Assembly (NCBI GenBank): GCA_038380435.1
Contig: JAWZYU010000005.1
Coordinates: 41,252,001-41,316,000, forward strand
Reading direction: 5' to 3'
DNA: 64,000 bases
DNA from: Ryuthela nishihirai
Lineage: Eukaryota > Arthropoda > Arachnida > Araneae > Heptathelidae
Shown piece by piece: positions 47,496-58,649 of the stretch (within the stretch, counting starts at the first letter, position 1; the number at the start of each line of letters is the position of its first letter). The notes under the pieces are model-generated. The model did not search any database. It was not told where the DNA came from and saw only the letters and a list, made by a program, of their open reading frames with translations. The position numbers and the translations under genes were made by a program.

Positions 47496-47528
47496 CTGAT
47501 GAAGTTCTGCACATGTCCAGGAAGAAAC
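47496..47528 (+). ncRNA. Hammerhead-ribozyme-like core, right Penelope element
   Basis: CTGATGA, 21-nt stem-loop, GAAAC: same 33-nt layout and nearly the same sequence as the left arm, differing in the loop. Confidence 0.6.
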
Positions 47529-48732
47529 GTGTTTCTAGATTGTTAGCTTGTGGGAAAGGTGGGCCTAACTTTTAACGTTTTAATGTTTAGTGCTTTGGCC
47601 TTGTTTTTAGAACTTGCACTGAAATATGCTTGTTTAAGGAGTTTGTTGAAGCAAACTTAAAATAAACCTGGAGCAAAACTACATCTGACGTTAACTATGG
47701 AAAGGCTTCTTGAGCATATCTTGTGCCACATCAATAAGTTTGTTATCTGAAAATTCAACTATCAAAACCATCTTAACATATGTGGAATCAACATAGTCTT
47801 TCAGACTGGCATCTGGAGTTTAACACACGTATATATATATATCAGTATATACCATCAGTAATACCTGTGAATCGACAGCATTTGTGCAAAACATCAATGA
47901 AGAAGATAGCACAGAAGAAGCCATGTCAATTCATTCAACCAGCTGAGCTAGCAGGACTACTTCAACAAATGGTAATGTTATGACAATTACTTTGGAACTT
48001 TAAACTTGTTAAAGATTTCCTTAAGCTCGGTCATAAGCATGTATAAGAACTCTTACCTTGATTGTTTTGAAATAGTCTTTGTGTAATGTGATTGCTTTTA
48101 AGCTCACACCCTTATAAACAGCATAATCGTGCATTAAACTTGTTTTAATCCTCATTGTGATACCATTACAGGTGAAGGTTTGCAGCAGCATACCTGTTCC
48201 ACTTTTGCACCTCCATGAGATGGTGTAGGACCCACCATGCTGCGATTTTTTGCATGCCCAGGATGTGCTGAATGGTGGAATTACTTAGTCTAACTTCTTT
48301 TGCCAATTGGCATGTTGTCCAATGTCTCAACATTCCGCATGACTGTACAGACTGAAACTTTTTCCTGCAGGAGCCCTGTATGGTGAGCATCATTAACATT
48401 GACCTGACCCTGTCAATAGGACTGCACCCATGATGTAGTTGTATGACAGGGTAGTGCTGCATTCCCCACATGCTTCCCCAGGCCATAAGCCATAAGCCAT
48501 CCTGATTTTGATAAACCTGCATTGTTCCAGCTACGTGAGCTTGTCTTAGGGCACTCTGGCAAGAGTCTGATATTACCATGATATTATTTTGTTCACTATC
48601 CTACCAAGGCACCATGTGAATGATGGCTTACCTCCGGAACAGGTTCTATATGCCACAGGATGTGCAAACAAGCACAATTGGAAACATTCCCTGCATTTGG
48701 TAGCAGGATTGCCATTACTTTTCAGACAACCC

Positions 48733-50716
48733 TAATATGAAGAAGTTAGTTGTAAATTTCAATTTAAATCAATTGAACTTCAATGTAATTCTCAATTGGA
48801 ACAAACTTTTATGATTGCTCCTATACTGGAATCTTTAAAAAGTTTAAACAAGAGACAATTCATCATGCAATGAACATGATGGTGATACTTGGTTCACCCT
48901 ACATATTTAAACAAGTGTTTTCCATTATGAATCTTTGAAAAAACTATTCAAGAAATTGAATCACTGATGTGTCACATGGGTGTCAAAAATGGAAACTGAG
49001 AAATTTCTTCATAATCAAGTTCTGTTGATGAAGAACTAATTTTCAAAATTGACTTTCATTAATTTCGAAAATTTGTTCTTCACAATGGAACTTGATTATG
49101 AAAGAACAAACTCAGTTCCATTTTTTTTGTACCCACCTATATTGAACAAAAAATAAAATTTAAAATAATTTTGCAATAGTTTTTTATTTTTCGTAATAAT
49201 TTTTTGATAATAATAATCCAATAAAGTAAATAAGTTATACATCATAATATGATTTCTATCTTGTTGAACTTCAGAGTGTACATCAAATGGCTTGCACTCA
49301 GAAAAGTTTCCCTACCCATACCTTTACCATTATAGGGTCCAGCCTGAAAACTAATCTACATCCAAAGACTTGGCTATTTTTTCACTATGCTCACCCAAAG
49401 CTTTAGAACTGTTTTGCCAGATAACTAATTAACAGATATATATGTGATGGTGTATGCCAAATTAATCAGAATTTAATTCTAGATTTTGTAAATATAAAAT
49501 ATGTAACAAAAAGGAAAATAATTATTTTAATAGTGTTCTTTTAGTGTAATGTAGTAAAGTATTTAGCAATGCAAATAAAATTTTAAAAAAAGCCATAATA
49601 ATTATAATGCTTATAACACAAAGAAAACTTTCTATTGAATGTTTATAATTTTTTCATTGCAATGTTTTAAAACTTAGGACAAAATTGCATAAGATGGCTT
49701 TGCGCTGTTCACACTCCAGGGATATTCTGTCCTGTTTATGGAAATGGAAGAACAGTTCCTTGACTGTTTTGTGTTGCAATTTGGGAATTTGGCAAAATGC
49801 CAAAAAGTTAGTGCCCTAAGCAAAAAAGGGAATATTTTCAGAGTGGCGGTGGGGGAGGTAAAATGCTCTTCACAAAATTGCATCATCTCTCAGCCATAGG
49901 ATGGCTTATTTCCGACCCAAGGATAGCAGTTTTGCTTCAGTATCCAAGACCTCATTCAGTCTTGGGAAACAGTAAAGTATCAGTTTTTTTTTTTTGATGG
50001 AAAAACCAAGAAATGATAAAAAAAATTCTGCAGCAACAGATTGTAAGACATTCTCATCATGAAAAAGCAGCAATGTAACGTAAGTCCAAAAGATCAATAT
50101 TTATTATAGAAATAAGACCAAAATATACATATCTGCAAAGGTAAAAAACCTGAAAGGTTTTCAATTTTCTGATATTTTTTAATTTTATTTTGCTACCAAT
50201 TTGCTAATGGCAATTTATTGCCTCAAGTGTAATAACTGTTTTTATATAGAAATAATCCGATGTGTTATATCAATGGTTTTTAAATTTTAAATACTGTTGG
50301 ACACAACTTAGCAAAGATTTCATCATGCCCCTCCCTCCCCCCCCCCTCCCTTCTTAACTTTGTGTGTATATAAAGAACAGATTTTTTTTTTATTAACACG
50401 TTTAGGGTTTTGCTAGATATCAAGATCACAGAGCTACTCTTTGTTGCATGGACTTCAGTATTGAAGAATGCTTTTAAGATAATGAAGCAGTCTTGTAATT
50501 GCAAGTGTTGTTTTTCTAAATGCAGTGCACAAAATTAAACAATATCTTACATTTCAATAATATAATCAATTTTGCTATGCAGTTTTTCCACGCAAAAAAA
50601 AATATTTCTTAGTTGGGGGAACATCTCCACAAACTTTGGAAACTACTGTTATATGATCAGTAATATGTTTAACCACATAATAGAGTTTCAAATGAAAAAT
50701 AATTTTATTTTTTCAG
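48733..50716. other. End of the 28.9-kb COPB1 intron
   Basis: AT-rich. An inverted pair near 49000-49110 (TTCATAATCAAGTTC and GAACTTGATTATGAA types) forms a possible hairpin. The unclassified repeat occupies about 49440-50140. A C tract lies at 50330-50350. The intron ends with ATTTTTTCAG at 50716. Confidence 0.55.
49440..50140 (+). repeat. Unclassified AT-rich dispersed repeat, copy 2
   Basis: Same block order as 14640-15900: ATTAATCAGAATTTAATTCT, ATAATAATTATAATGC, a G-rich GGTGGGGGAGG patch at 49848-49860, then GATGGAAAAACCAAGAAAT at 49996. The middle is shortened relative to copy 1. Confidence 0.6.
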
Positions 50717-50872
50717 AACATTAATGATGATGATCTAGAAAGAATAGCTCTTTGTTTGAAAGTATTAGCTGATCGCTGTCCTCTAATGATTGATATTTTT
50801 AATGAAGAATGTCGTAAATCCCTGGCATCTATGCTGACTGCAAAGCAGGAAGAAGAAATTGAGAATCTCAAA
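50717..50872 (+). CDS. COPB1: Coatomer subunit beta, internal exon 3 of 3 visible
   Basis: A 156-bp exon (52 codons) between TTTTTTCAG and GTAAAT. Product: [20 protein letters not shown], then [20 protein letters not shown] and [12 protein letters not shown]. This is the beta-COP segment directly after the HLGKSGLASK block, with the conserved DDD-RI-LCLKVL and F-EECR-SL pattern. Phase 0 at both ends, so the three exons join to 119 whole codons plus a split codon at the start. The next exon is not found in the remaining 13 kb. The C-terminal appendage domain is therefore to the right of the window. Confidence 0.93.
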
Positions 50873-51700
50873 GTAAATGAAACTTTTCCTTTTTATAAAT
50901 TACAATTTTGAAGCATATTATGGTAGTGTAGTTATTTTTCATGTTTTATTCATTTGTGCATATAATCATTATTTTTAACAGTGATCACAAAAACTGATAA
51001 GTCAGAATTTTGAGTTTCATCTGACTGTTATTCGTTGTTGATGAAGGCAGATATCTTGATTTCATCCATAAGCCATCCAGTTACAGAAAAATGAAATTTT
51101 CTTGTACTCCATCATCAATGTGGTAATAAACGTTCAGTATTTACTGTTATGTTAAAAGCATAGTTCACTTCTGAAAAATAAAATTTCAAGTAAATTTTAA
51201 ATGTATAAGAAGCATCATTTTGTACAAAACTTTTACACATAATTTTTGCAGCAATATTAATTGTTAAGTTTAACCAATTGTTTTCAGATTCATAATAATG
51301 AAAATTTAATATTTTTTATAACATAGATTTTAACATTAATAGAAATATTATGAACTGTTTATGTTAGAATAATAAAATAAATAGAAAAAAATGGAAATAT
51401 ATATATATTACTAAAGATAAAGTAGAAAAAACAGTAAAATTTTGAAATGTTTTAAAAAAATGCTTAAAAATGTTAACTTAAATGTTTTTTTTCCTTTGAA
51501 TTTTTGCCATTTTATTAAGCACAGTTAAATTCTATTTCTTTGGTATAAAATATGACATATTTCAATTCATTAGTTATTTCAGGATGAGGTTCTAAAACTT
51601 TTTATTTTCTGAAAACAAAGATAAATCTGGCCACCACAGTTAGTTCAGATTCAGAAACTCAACACTGTAAAGGTTAAATGCCATCATCTAAAGGAGTATA
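50873..51700. other. Intron sequence
   Basis: AT-rich, no coding signal and no repeat that I recognise. Ends at the TA target of the next Tc1 relic. Confidence 0.55.
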
Positions 51701-52096
51701 TACACTGAGTTGGCTTTGCATTAGCATCACTCCCTTTTCTAGGAATGGAGCAGTCTGTGACACTGGTGATTACTGAAGGTCAGGAACATGGGCACATCAG
51801 CATCAACACCAGACTGCCAATATGTGTAAATCTGTTGCCTGGTCAAATGAATCCCATTTCCAACTCCATCATATTAATATGCATGTTCACGCTTGGGGAA
51901 AGCAAATGTCTGTGTTCATCAGGCTGGAGGCCATTGTGTTATTGTTTGGGGACTGTTTTCATGGCATGAGCTGGGTCCACTTATAGCAAATCAACAGCTC
52001 AATCAGGACCATCTATCTTTTTATCTCACCAACCAAGTACACCCCTCATGTCGACACTGTATCCAGACAACTCTGACATCTATCAACAAGATAATA

Positions 52097-52474
52097 GGGG
52101 CAGGGATGGCTCAGCGGTAGCGTGCCAAGCTCATAATCTGCAGTTCCCAGGTTCGAGTTCCAGCTGAGTCAGCATCGAGATTTATCTCTGCAAAACTCCC
52201 ACCTTGCCCATGGTCAGTAGGAGACACCGATGGTCTTGGAAAGGCTGCCGTCTATTGGATTGGACGTAAGGCCGTGACCCCATGTGCAGGAAAGCCATAC
52301 TCTGTACACATTAAAGAACATGTTGGATAGCCTTGACAGGAGACTATCATCTGTCTCCCAGTAGCTGTACCAGTGGGTCCCCTCCCACAACCTTCTCTGA
52401 GCCTTCGGGGTCCTTTTAACCTGTCCATTTAGCCCATGGTGTGCAAAAAAGTGCTGCTCAGAGGTAAACAATCG
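52097..52474 (+). mobile_element. SINE family A, copy 6, full length, 12-bp duplication
   Basis: Complete copy with a moderately diverged body. Flanked by AACAAGATAATA at 52085-52096 and 52475-52486. Excision joins the Tc1 transposase frame. Confidence 0.9.
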
Positions 52475-52584
52475 AACAAGATAATATGCCATCTCGCATG
52501 ACCCAGCAGATTGCAAACTGGTTTCAGGAACATGACAATGAATTCTCCATTTTCCCATGGCTGCTCAGCTCACTGGATTTCAAC

Positions 52585-53323
52585 TAGGGTTGCCGTATGT
52601 CCTCCAAAAGAAAGGACTAAAAAGAAGGCCATGTTCTCCTTTTTCATCTCATATTTTTGAAAAAATATGAAATGTCCTCCTTTTTGTATAAACTCATGTT
52701 TCAAACTAAAAACTCTTTTTTTGTGCTTTTTTTTAATTTCTTGAACCCATGACTAAAACATAATTTACTGTAAATGCAAATCGTGAATGCTAAATTATTG
52801 TAAAAGTTACTATTTTCTGTAATCCCAATATTAGCAGTTTATATACCAGATTTAAAAAGTATGCTCTTTAGAAAACTGCGAAAAAATTTGCTTCTGCCCA
52901 CGGAAAGGTAGAGCAATGAGAGTTGAGAGCAGATTGTTTGCAACGTAAAAGACAGCGAAGGAATTAAAGACTACTCGTAGTATGTTGGAGCCTTATCATA
53001 CCAGCACATGCCCTACCTAAACCGAAAACACTACTGACCACTACCTCAGTTGGAGTTCATCAGAAACAGAAGCTTTGCCTTCTGCAACAGCAAATAATTA
53101 CTATCCATTATGCCCCTTAAGGGAAAATAACTCGTCATTGCTTATCAAGTAGGAATAAAAATTTGCACATCATATATTTTAAAGTATATTTAATAAGTAT
53201 TATGACTTTTTCTGACTCAACTGTTAGTCGGTGCTTCACATAAAACTTGGTAGGAAAAAACTTATTTTATTCCACAATTGAAAGCATGTCCTCCTTTTAG
53301 GATACTGGCATTTGGTAACCCTA
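52585..53323. mobile_element. hAT-type MITE with 8-bp target duplication
   Basis: 739 bp with short inverted ends TAGGGTTGCC and GGTAACCCTA and an internal pair of ATGTCCTCC blocks next to both ends. Flanked by ATTTCAAC at 52577-52584 and 53324-53331. No coding capacity. Ends differ from those of the MITE at 29384, so it is another family. Confidence 0.88.
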
Positions 53324-53562
53324 ATTTCAACACAATTGACCATGTTCATGACCTACTGGAAAAGGCAGTTCAATGCTCTGACCCACCACCTGGAAATGTT
53401 CAGGCATTACAAGATACATTGTGGAATGCATGGTAGCATTACCACAAGACACCTTGCAACAACTTGTGGAGTCCATGCCCTGAAATGTATGGACTGTATT
53501 ATAGACAAAAGGTGGCTCCATAAGGTATTAGGTAGGTGTTGCTAATGCAAAGCTAACTCCAT

Positions 53563-54027
53563 ATATATATATATTTTCATATTACAAATGTAAAGCTGTC
53601 TTTGGTGATAATAATGGTGAAAATGAGCACTTGTTCTCCAATAATGGTCTCCAATAATGGTGAAAATGATCACTTTGGTCTTTTTTTTTATCTTTTTTTT
53701 TTGCAAATAAATTTGCATTTAAAGCCATTTGACAACAGTAACTTATATATAGTTTAATGCTCATAGGAAAATATTAAATAGATCATTATCCCTCTTCAGA
53801 CACTTTAAGGATTAAACAGGCCACTCCTATTTTGAATTACTTATATAATCAAATGGTGAATCTTAACTTCAATGAGTTTCTGTGATTCATCCTCTTTTCA
53901 GTCCAAGAATGAAAATGATGAAGATAGGTTCCAGAAGTTCCCCTTTAATTATCTTTGAAGCAAAAAATTTTTGAATTTGAAGTGATTGATTTTCAATATA
54001 TAGAACAGATAATGGTCCTAGGAAGTA
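53563..54027. other. Intron sequence with small tandem duplication
   Basis: CCAATAATGGT and the surrounding GGTGAAAATGA-CACTT block are repeated near 53605-53675. Otherwise no feature found. Confidence 0.5.
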
Positions 54028-54410
54028 GGGATAGGGATGGTTCAGTCAGTAGTGCACCAGGCTTGTAATCTGTAGTTCCCAGGTTCGTGTCCCAGCTGGG
54101 CCAGCATTGAGATTTATCTCTACAAAACTCCCCACCCTGATCATGGTACAGTCACTGATGGGTTTATAAAGGCTGCCATCCACCAGATGGGATGTTAAGC
54201 CGTGGCCCCATGTGCAAGAGAGAGCCATACCCTGTGCATATTAAAGAACATGCTGGATGGCCTTGATGGGAGGTTACCATCTGCCTTCCAACAGCTGTCC
54301 AGTGGGTTCCCTCCCCCAACCTTCTCTGAGGCTTCGGGGTCCTTGTGACCTGGTCATTTAGCCTATTGTGTGCAAAAAATTGCCACTCAGAGTAAAACAG
54401 CCCAACCTTA
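54028..54410 (+). mobile_element. SINE family A, copy 7
   Basis: Full-length, moderately diverged, from GGGATGGTTCAGTCAGTAG to CAGCCCAACC. Intact B box GGTTCGTGTCC with one change. Confidence 0.85.
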
Positions 54411-54487
54411 ACCACCATGCCAGTAAGGCATAATAGTTTAAAGTACCTAAATTTAAGTAGTTATGCACATAAGTTAAAAAGCTGCGT

Positions 54488-54704
54488 CAAGCCGTCCTGT
54501 GGCCGAGTGGTTAGGGCGCTTGGCTACTGATTTATGGGACCTGGGTTCAAGCCCCGGGTAAGACATGGATGTATGTGTCGTTTTTCTGCTGAGGTCCTGC
54601 CATCCTAACCCTACTGCACAGAGAACGTTATTAGAGGACTCCCTCTGACTAGCAGGCAATTTTGTGAAAAAGGCACCAAGCCTAAAGCTGGAATTGTTGT
54701 TTTG
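54488..54704 (+). mobile_element. Different tRNA-derived SINE abutting the R1-like LINE
   Basis: Head with A box TGGCCGAGTGGTTAGGGCGC and B box GGTTCAAGCCC, without the long variable arm expected of a true Ser or Leu tRNA gene. About 150 bp of unrelated body follow and end in GGAATTGTTGTTTT. The next bases are already LINE coding sequence. No match to SINE family A outside the promoter boxes. Confidence 0.65.
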
Positions 54705-57700
54705 AACCCCAAGGTGAATGCCATCCTGGCATATCACACAGATAAAATTGTAGTAGTGGAGATTGGGTACGGACGATTAATAGTACACGCCATCTCCATT
54801 TACTGTCCTCCAAACAACAACATTGAGGACTCGTTAACCGAGCTGCAAAACGTCCTGGCTCGGGTTAACTCTAAGACCGTAATTATCGGCGGGGACTTCA
54901 ACGCGAAGCATCCCCTGTGGGGTTCAAGCCGACAAGATGTTAGAGGTGATATGACTCTTGATTTTATCAACTCTGCTGACTTATATTTATTAAATGATTG
55001 GGACACTCCAGCTACATTTACTGGCCCAAGAGGGCAGAGCTGGATAGACTTGACCCTGGTATCACCTCGGTTGTTTCCCCTGATTCAGGGCTGGTGCGTC
55101 AGTGACATGGTCTCTAACCGCGACCATAATTACATCATGTTCCAGGTGGGTGGAACATCATCTCCACCACAATATGCATGACGGTTTGCGGTGGGCAAAG
55201 CTCCTGATTGGTGCAAGCTCATGCGCTGTGTGTCACCGGAACTGGCGAAGATCGGCCAGCGCGTCGGTGACATAGGAGATTGCGGTTCTCTAGATAACAT
55301 CTTGGGAGAACTAACTGAATGTTTATGTACTGGATGTGAGATGACCTTCGGATTCAAAAGGTGACCCAGAGTAAGTAATAAATCAGTGCCCTGGTGGACA
55401 CCTGAGCTCGCAGTTAGAAGGAAAAGAGTAAGAGCTCTTAGACGGAGATATCAAAGGTGCCACAATGTGGAGAGAAGTGCCAGAGAGGAACTGTACAGGA
55501 TGGAACAAGCAAAGTATAAGCTCGCCATACGAGAGGCGCAGCTGACTTCCTGGCAGAAGTTCTGCAGCGAGGTCTCTGCACAGAACCCTTTCACATTACA
55601 GTACAGGCCAGCTACGGATAAAGATTTTAAACCCCTGGAAATTGCTTACGTTCGCAAGGAAGATGGATCCAAGACCACTTCCTTTGGCGAGACCATCCAG
55701 GTACTATTAGATAATTTATTCCCTAAAGATGACAGGAGCACTGATGATGCAGAACATCAACTCCTTAGGGAAAATTGCAGGACTCCACCAGATACGCCGG
55801 ATGACATTCCGTTTTCAGAAGAGGAGGTGAGAGAGGTAATCAGGGAAATGGCCCGGGGCAAAGCCCCGGGTAACGATGGTCTGACAGTGGAGATCGTTTC
55901 TCAGGTGTTTAATGAACATAAAAGCCTGTTCACCCAGCTCTTCAACAAATGCTTGAATCTGGGAGCCTTCCCAACCGCCTGGAAACAGGCAGACCTTGTC
56001 CTCTTTAACAAGGCAGGTAGGGATCCGGCAGATGCAAGATCTTACAGACCGATATGTCTGCTGCCGGTGTTGGGAAAGGTGCTGGATAAACTCCTGACAA
56101 ACAGGATGTACTACCACTGCCATAAGAACGGATTCCTGAATCCCAAGCAATTTGGGTTCAGGACTGACCAGTCCACCACCGCTGCTATCAAACAGGTGGT
56201 GGACATTGTTCAGATAAATAAAGTGCACAAGTTGCACACCTCTCTTATTGCCTTGGATGTGACGGGCGCTTTCAACAATGTCTGGTGGCCTGCAATCTTG
56301 AATAAATTGAAGGAGTGTTCCTGTCCTAGGAACATTTTCATTCTAGTGGCCAATTACCTCAGTGAGAGGATGGTCACATATTCACATGCTAGCGGAACTG
56401 CCTCAAGAAACTTGGAAAGAGGCTGCCCACAAGTGTCGTGCAGCGGACCGTTCCTCTGGAACTTAGTCGCTGATTCTGCTCTGGAGTTGACTATGCCCGA
56501 GGGAGTCTGGCTCCAGGCGTATGCAGATGACTTGCTGCTTGCCATAACAGCGTCCTCCAGAGCTAAGCTGGAGGATGCTGGCAACGCAGCAATTAAAATA
56601 CTGGAAGGATGGTGTCTGCGCAATAAGCTTGGGTTCAGCATTGCAAAGACAACATCAATTACTATTGCAAAAGAGGGTGTCCTCAAGAAGAGGTATCCTA
56701 TTTTCAAACTAAAAGGCGAAAACATCCGCCATGCGACAACATTAAAGTACCTGGGGATCACTCTGGATGAGAGGATGAGCTGGATCCCACACCTGCAGGA
56801 CCTGAAAGCTAAATGCACCAATGTTATGTGTAAGCTGGGGCGTATGGCTCGCATCTCATGGGGACTCAGAAGCGAGGTCCTCAAGGAAATTTATCTTAGG
56901 GGAACGGAGAGGATCCTAACATATGGTGCGGGTGGCGCCCGACTGACCACTCCATAATGTGTAGAAAGCTGCTTGCAGCCCAAAGACCAGCTTTACTGCG
57001 AATCACCAGGGCTTACAGGACAACATCTACGGATGCCCTCCTGGTACTTGCAGGGATCCCTCCTCTATTTTTGACGGTCGGTAAAGAAGCGACCATATTT
57101 AGAGTCCTGCAGGCTAAGGAAAAAGCAACATTCCTCGGAGTCCAGTATGACCCTGAGGAATTTGAGGTAAATACCGCTAAGTGGGATCTGCATCCCACAA
57201 GGAGACTGTGTGCCCTGGTCCACGGAGTTACCATCAGGTACAGATATTGAAATATACACTGACGGTTCCAAGAGCGAGGAGGGTGTGGGCTTAGCCTTCA
57301 CTGTCTTCGATCAAGGGGCCAAAGTGTATGATTTTCAGAGGAAGGTTTCAAATAATGGCTCGGCCTTCCAAGCAGAGCTGCTCGCTATCAGAGAGGCCCT
57401 TAACTGGGCCCTCGATGACGGTGGTCTGGACAATGACATAAGGCTGTACACGGACAGCCAAGCAGCTCTGCATGCACTTGAAGATGCAACCAACAGGCAT
57501 CAGATAGTGAATGAGATCAAGTGCATCCTGGGCAATCAGAGCATGCCCAGGGTATCCTTCTCCTGGATCAAGGCACATGTAGGGCATGAAGGAAACGAGC
57601 GGGCCGACCAACTGGCCCGTTCCGCAGGTAATAACACTCAACCTGTGATAGCGGTAAAGACTTCAAAAACTACCCTGAAGTCTATAATTGGCCAAGGTAC

Positions 57701-58088
57701 CATTCAGGAGTGGCAGAGGCTCTGGGATACGACTGAGAATGGTCTTCAAACAAAGACATTCTTGAAAAGGGTCAGTCTACCCCTGAGATCCTCTGACCAC
57801 TATTTGACGCAGGTCCTAACAGGACATGGGCGTTTCCCCAAATACCTGGAGCGTTTCAAAATCTCTGCCCACAGTTACTGCGGCTGTGGGGCTCCAGATG
57901 CAGATGTCGGGCACTATATCCTCAGATGTCCGATCACTGAAGGGTTCGCTAACGAACTCAGGGACTCCCAAGCAATCAATGAGGTAGCAGGCGAACTGGT
58001 CTCTGTGTCCATTGAGAGTGCCCGTATCAGGGCACACTTGAGGGACATAGGCTGGCTTGTCTGCCGGCTTCGGGACTCTCTCCTTTGA
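54705..58088 (+). pseudogene. R1-like endonuclease, reverse transcriptase and RNase H, disabled
   Basis: Endonuclease blocks: IYCPPNNNIEDSLTEL, VIIGGDFNAKHPLWGS, SWIDLTLVSPRLF, NRDHNYIMF. RT at 55386-56957: MARGKAPGNDGLTVEIV, NKAGRDPADARSYRPICLL, PKQFGFRTDQSTTAAIKQV, ALDVTGAFNNVWW, then AYADDLLLAI. RNase H at 57240-57660: EIYTDGSKSEEG, FQAELLAIREAL, LYTDSQAALHAL, GNERADQLARSAG, then the CGCGAPDADVGHYILRC knuckle. Lesions: TGA at 55179-55181 and at 55362-55364, both where CGA would code Arg, plus frameshifts near 56945 and 57215. The remaining RT frame is 523 codons. Confidence 0.9.
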
Positions 58089-58400
58089 GGTCCGTGGCTG
58101 CTGTCTCTCTTTGACTTATTTTCCAACCTTCTTCCCGGGCTGCACTCAGCACCCCCTTTAACGCCACCCATACTCCATGTCCCGACTTGTCTCCTCTGAG
58201 ACAAACTTCATCTTCTATTTCCAAGCCTCTAGTTGCTATGCACGTGTAGTGTCGTGAAACGGAGCACGTGCTTTCCCCATGGGGAGTGGGTCCTTCAGGA
58301 CCCACTCCCCACCCCGTATTAACCAGACCTTCTACTATGGCATATAAACTGACAGGCTCCTGTCAGACCTCTGTGGCAAGCAGCTGCTTGAGGGGGTATT
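54705..58400 (+). mobile_element. R1/LOA-like LINE, 5'-truncated
   Basis: Starts inside the endonuclease, directly after the SINE, and runs through RT and RNase H to a 3' untranslated region of about 300 bp. The 3' end is not sharply defined. Coding sequence is GC-richer than the flanks. The only copy of this family in the window. Confidence 0.85.
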
Positions 58401-58494
58401 TATTTATTTTTTATTTATCATTTTCTAAGGTACATTTTGCCAAGATGCAGGGGCAGCTTGTGAAAAGGAGCCACCCTGCCAGCTTTTTTTTTTT

Positions 58495-58548
58495 TGCACT
58501 TATTAAAAATTATGATATATGCCAAAATCATAATTTTTAATAAGTGCA
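58495..58548. repeat. Perfect 21-bp inverted repeat
   Basis: TGCACTTATTAAAAATTATGA at 58495-58515 and its exact complement at 58528-58548, with a 12-nt loop. It follows a T tract. It could be a hairpin, a small MITE core or a terminator-like structure. Nothing links it to a gene. Confidence 0.8.
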
Positions 58549-58649
58549 ATTTGGGCAGGCAAGCAGGCAGACAAACAAATGAGCAGATGACACATCTGAC
58601 ATCTTCAGTGGCAGAAATTAAGTTTCTCCATGATTTCATGCTACTTGAG

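Larger units (their letters stand above)
41420..48149. mobile_element. Head-to-head pair of Penelope-like elements
   Basis: The left element is on the minus strand (41420-45117), the right one on the plus strand (45118-48149). Over more than 3 kb they are reverse complements, so the locus is a large palindrome with a centre at about 44790-45117. CCTCATTGTG at 35474-35483 and 48150-48159 brackets the pair together with the Jockey insertion at its left edge, so the pair entered the mariner as one unit. Inverted and partial tandem copies with terminal repeats (pLTRs) are characteristic of Penelope-like elements. Confidence 0.88.
34437..48732 (-). mobile_element. Mariner-like transposon, split by nested insertions
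   Basis: Left end GGGGATGTATGAAAAGTAATG and, on the other strand, right end GGGTTGTCTGAAAAGTAATGG are inverted repeats, each beside TA. The transposase reads on the minus strand: STIQHILGMQKIAAWWVLHH and EVQKWNRYAAANLHL at 48166-48300, continuing at 35473 with HNEDSAFL and then, degenerate, APHQKKLWQESNNVKVLL and LPQGQTVNAEYY near 35240-35350. Its own parts are 48160-48732, about 34983-35473 and 34437-34600. The rest is a Penelope pair, a Jockey element and a SINE. Many stops. Confidence 0.82.
51701..53562 (+). mobile_element. Tc1-like transposon, internally deleted and twice interrupted
   Basis: Inverted ends share GAGTTGGCTTTGCATTAGC (left) with GGAGTTAGCTTTGCATTAGC (right, other strand). 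The helix-turn-helix half is missing. Transposase pieces include ICKSVAWSNESHFQ-like sequence near 51830, VIVWGLFSWHELGPL near 51935-51980, DNMPSRMTQQIANWFQEHD near 52488-52540, and a C-terminal DPPPGNVQALQDTLWNAW near 53380-53435. A SINE (52097-52474) and a hAT MITE (52585-53323) lie inside. Confidence 0.85.

Noticed and set aside
54488..54565. A functional Ser or Leu tRNA gene
   Set aside because: No long variable arm, an unpaired acceptor end, and a SINE body follows.
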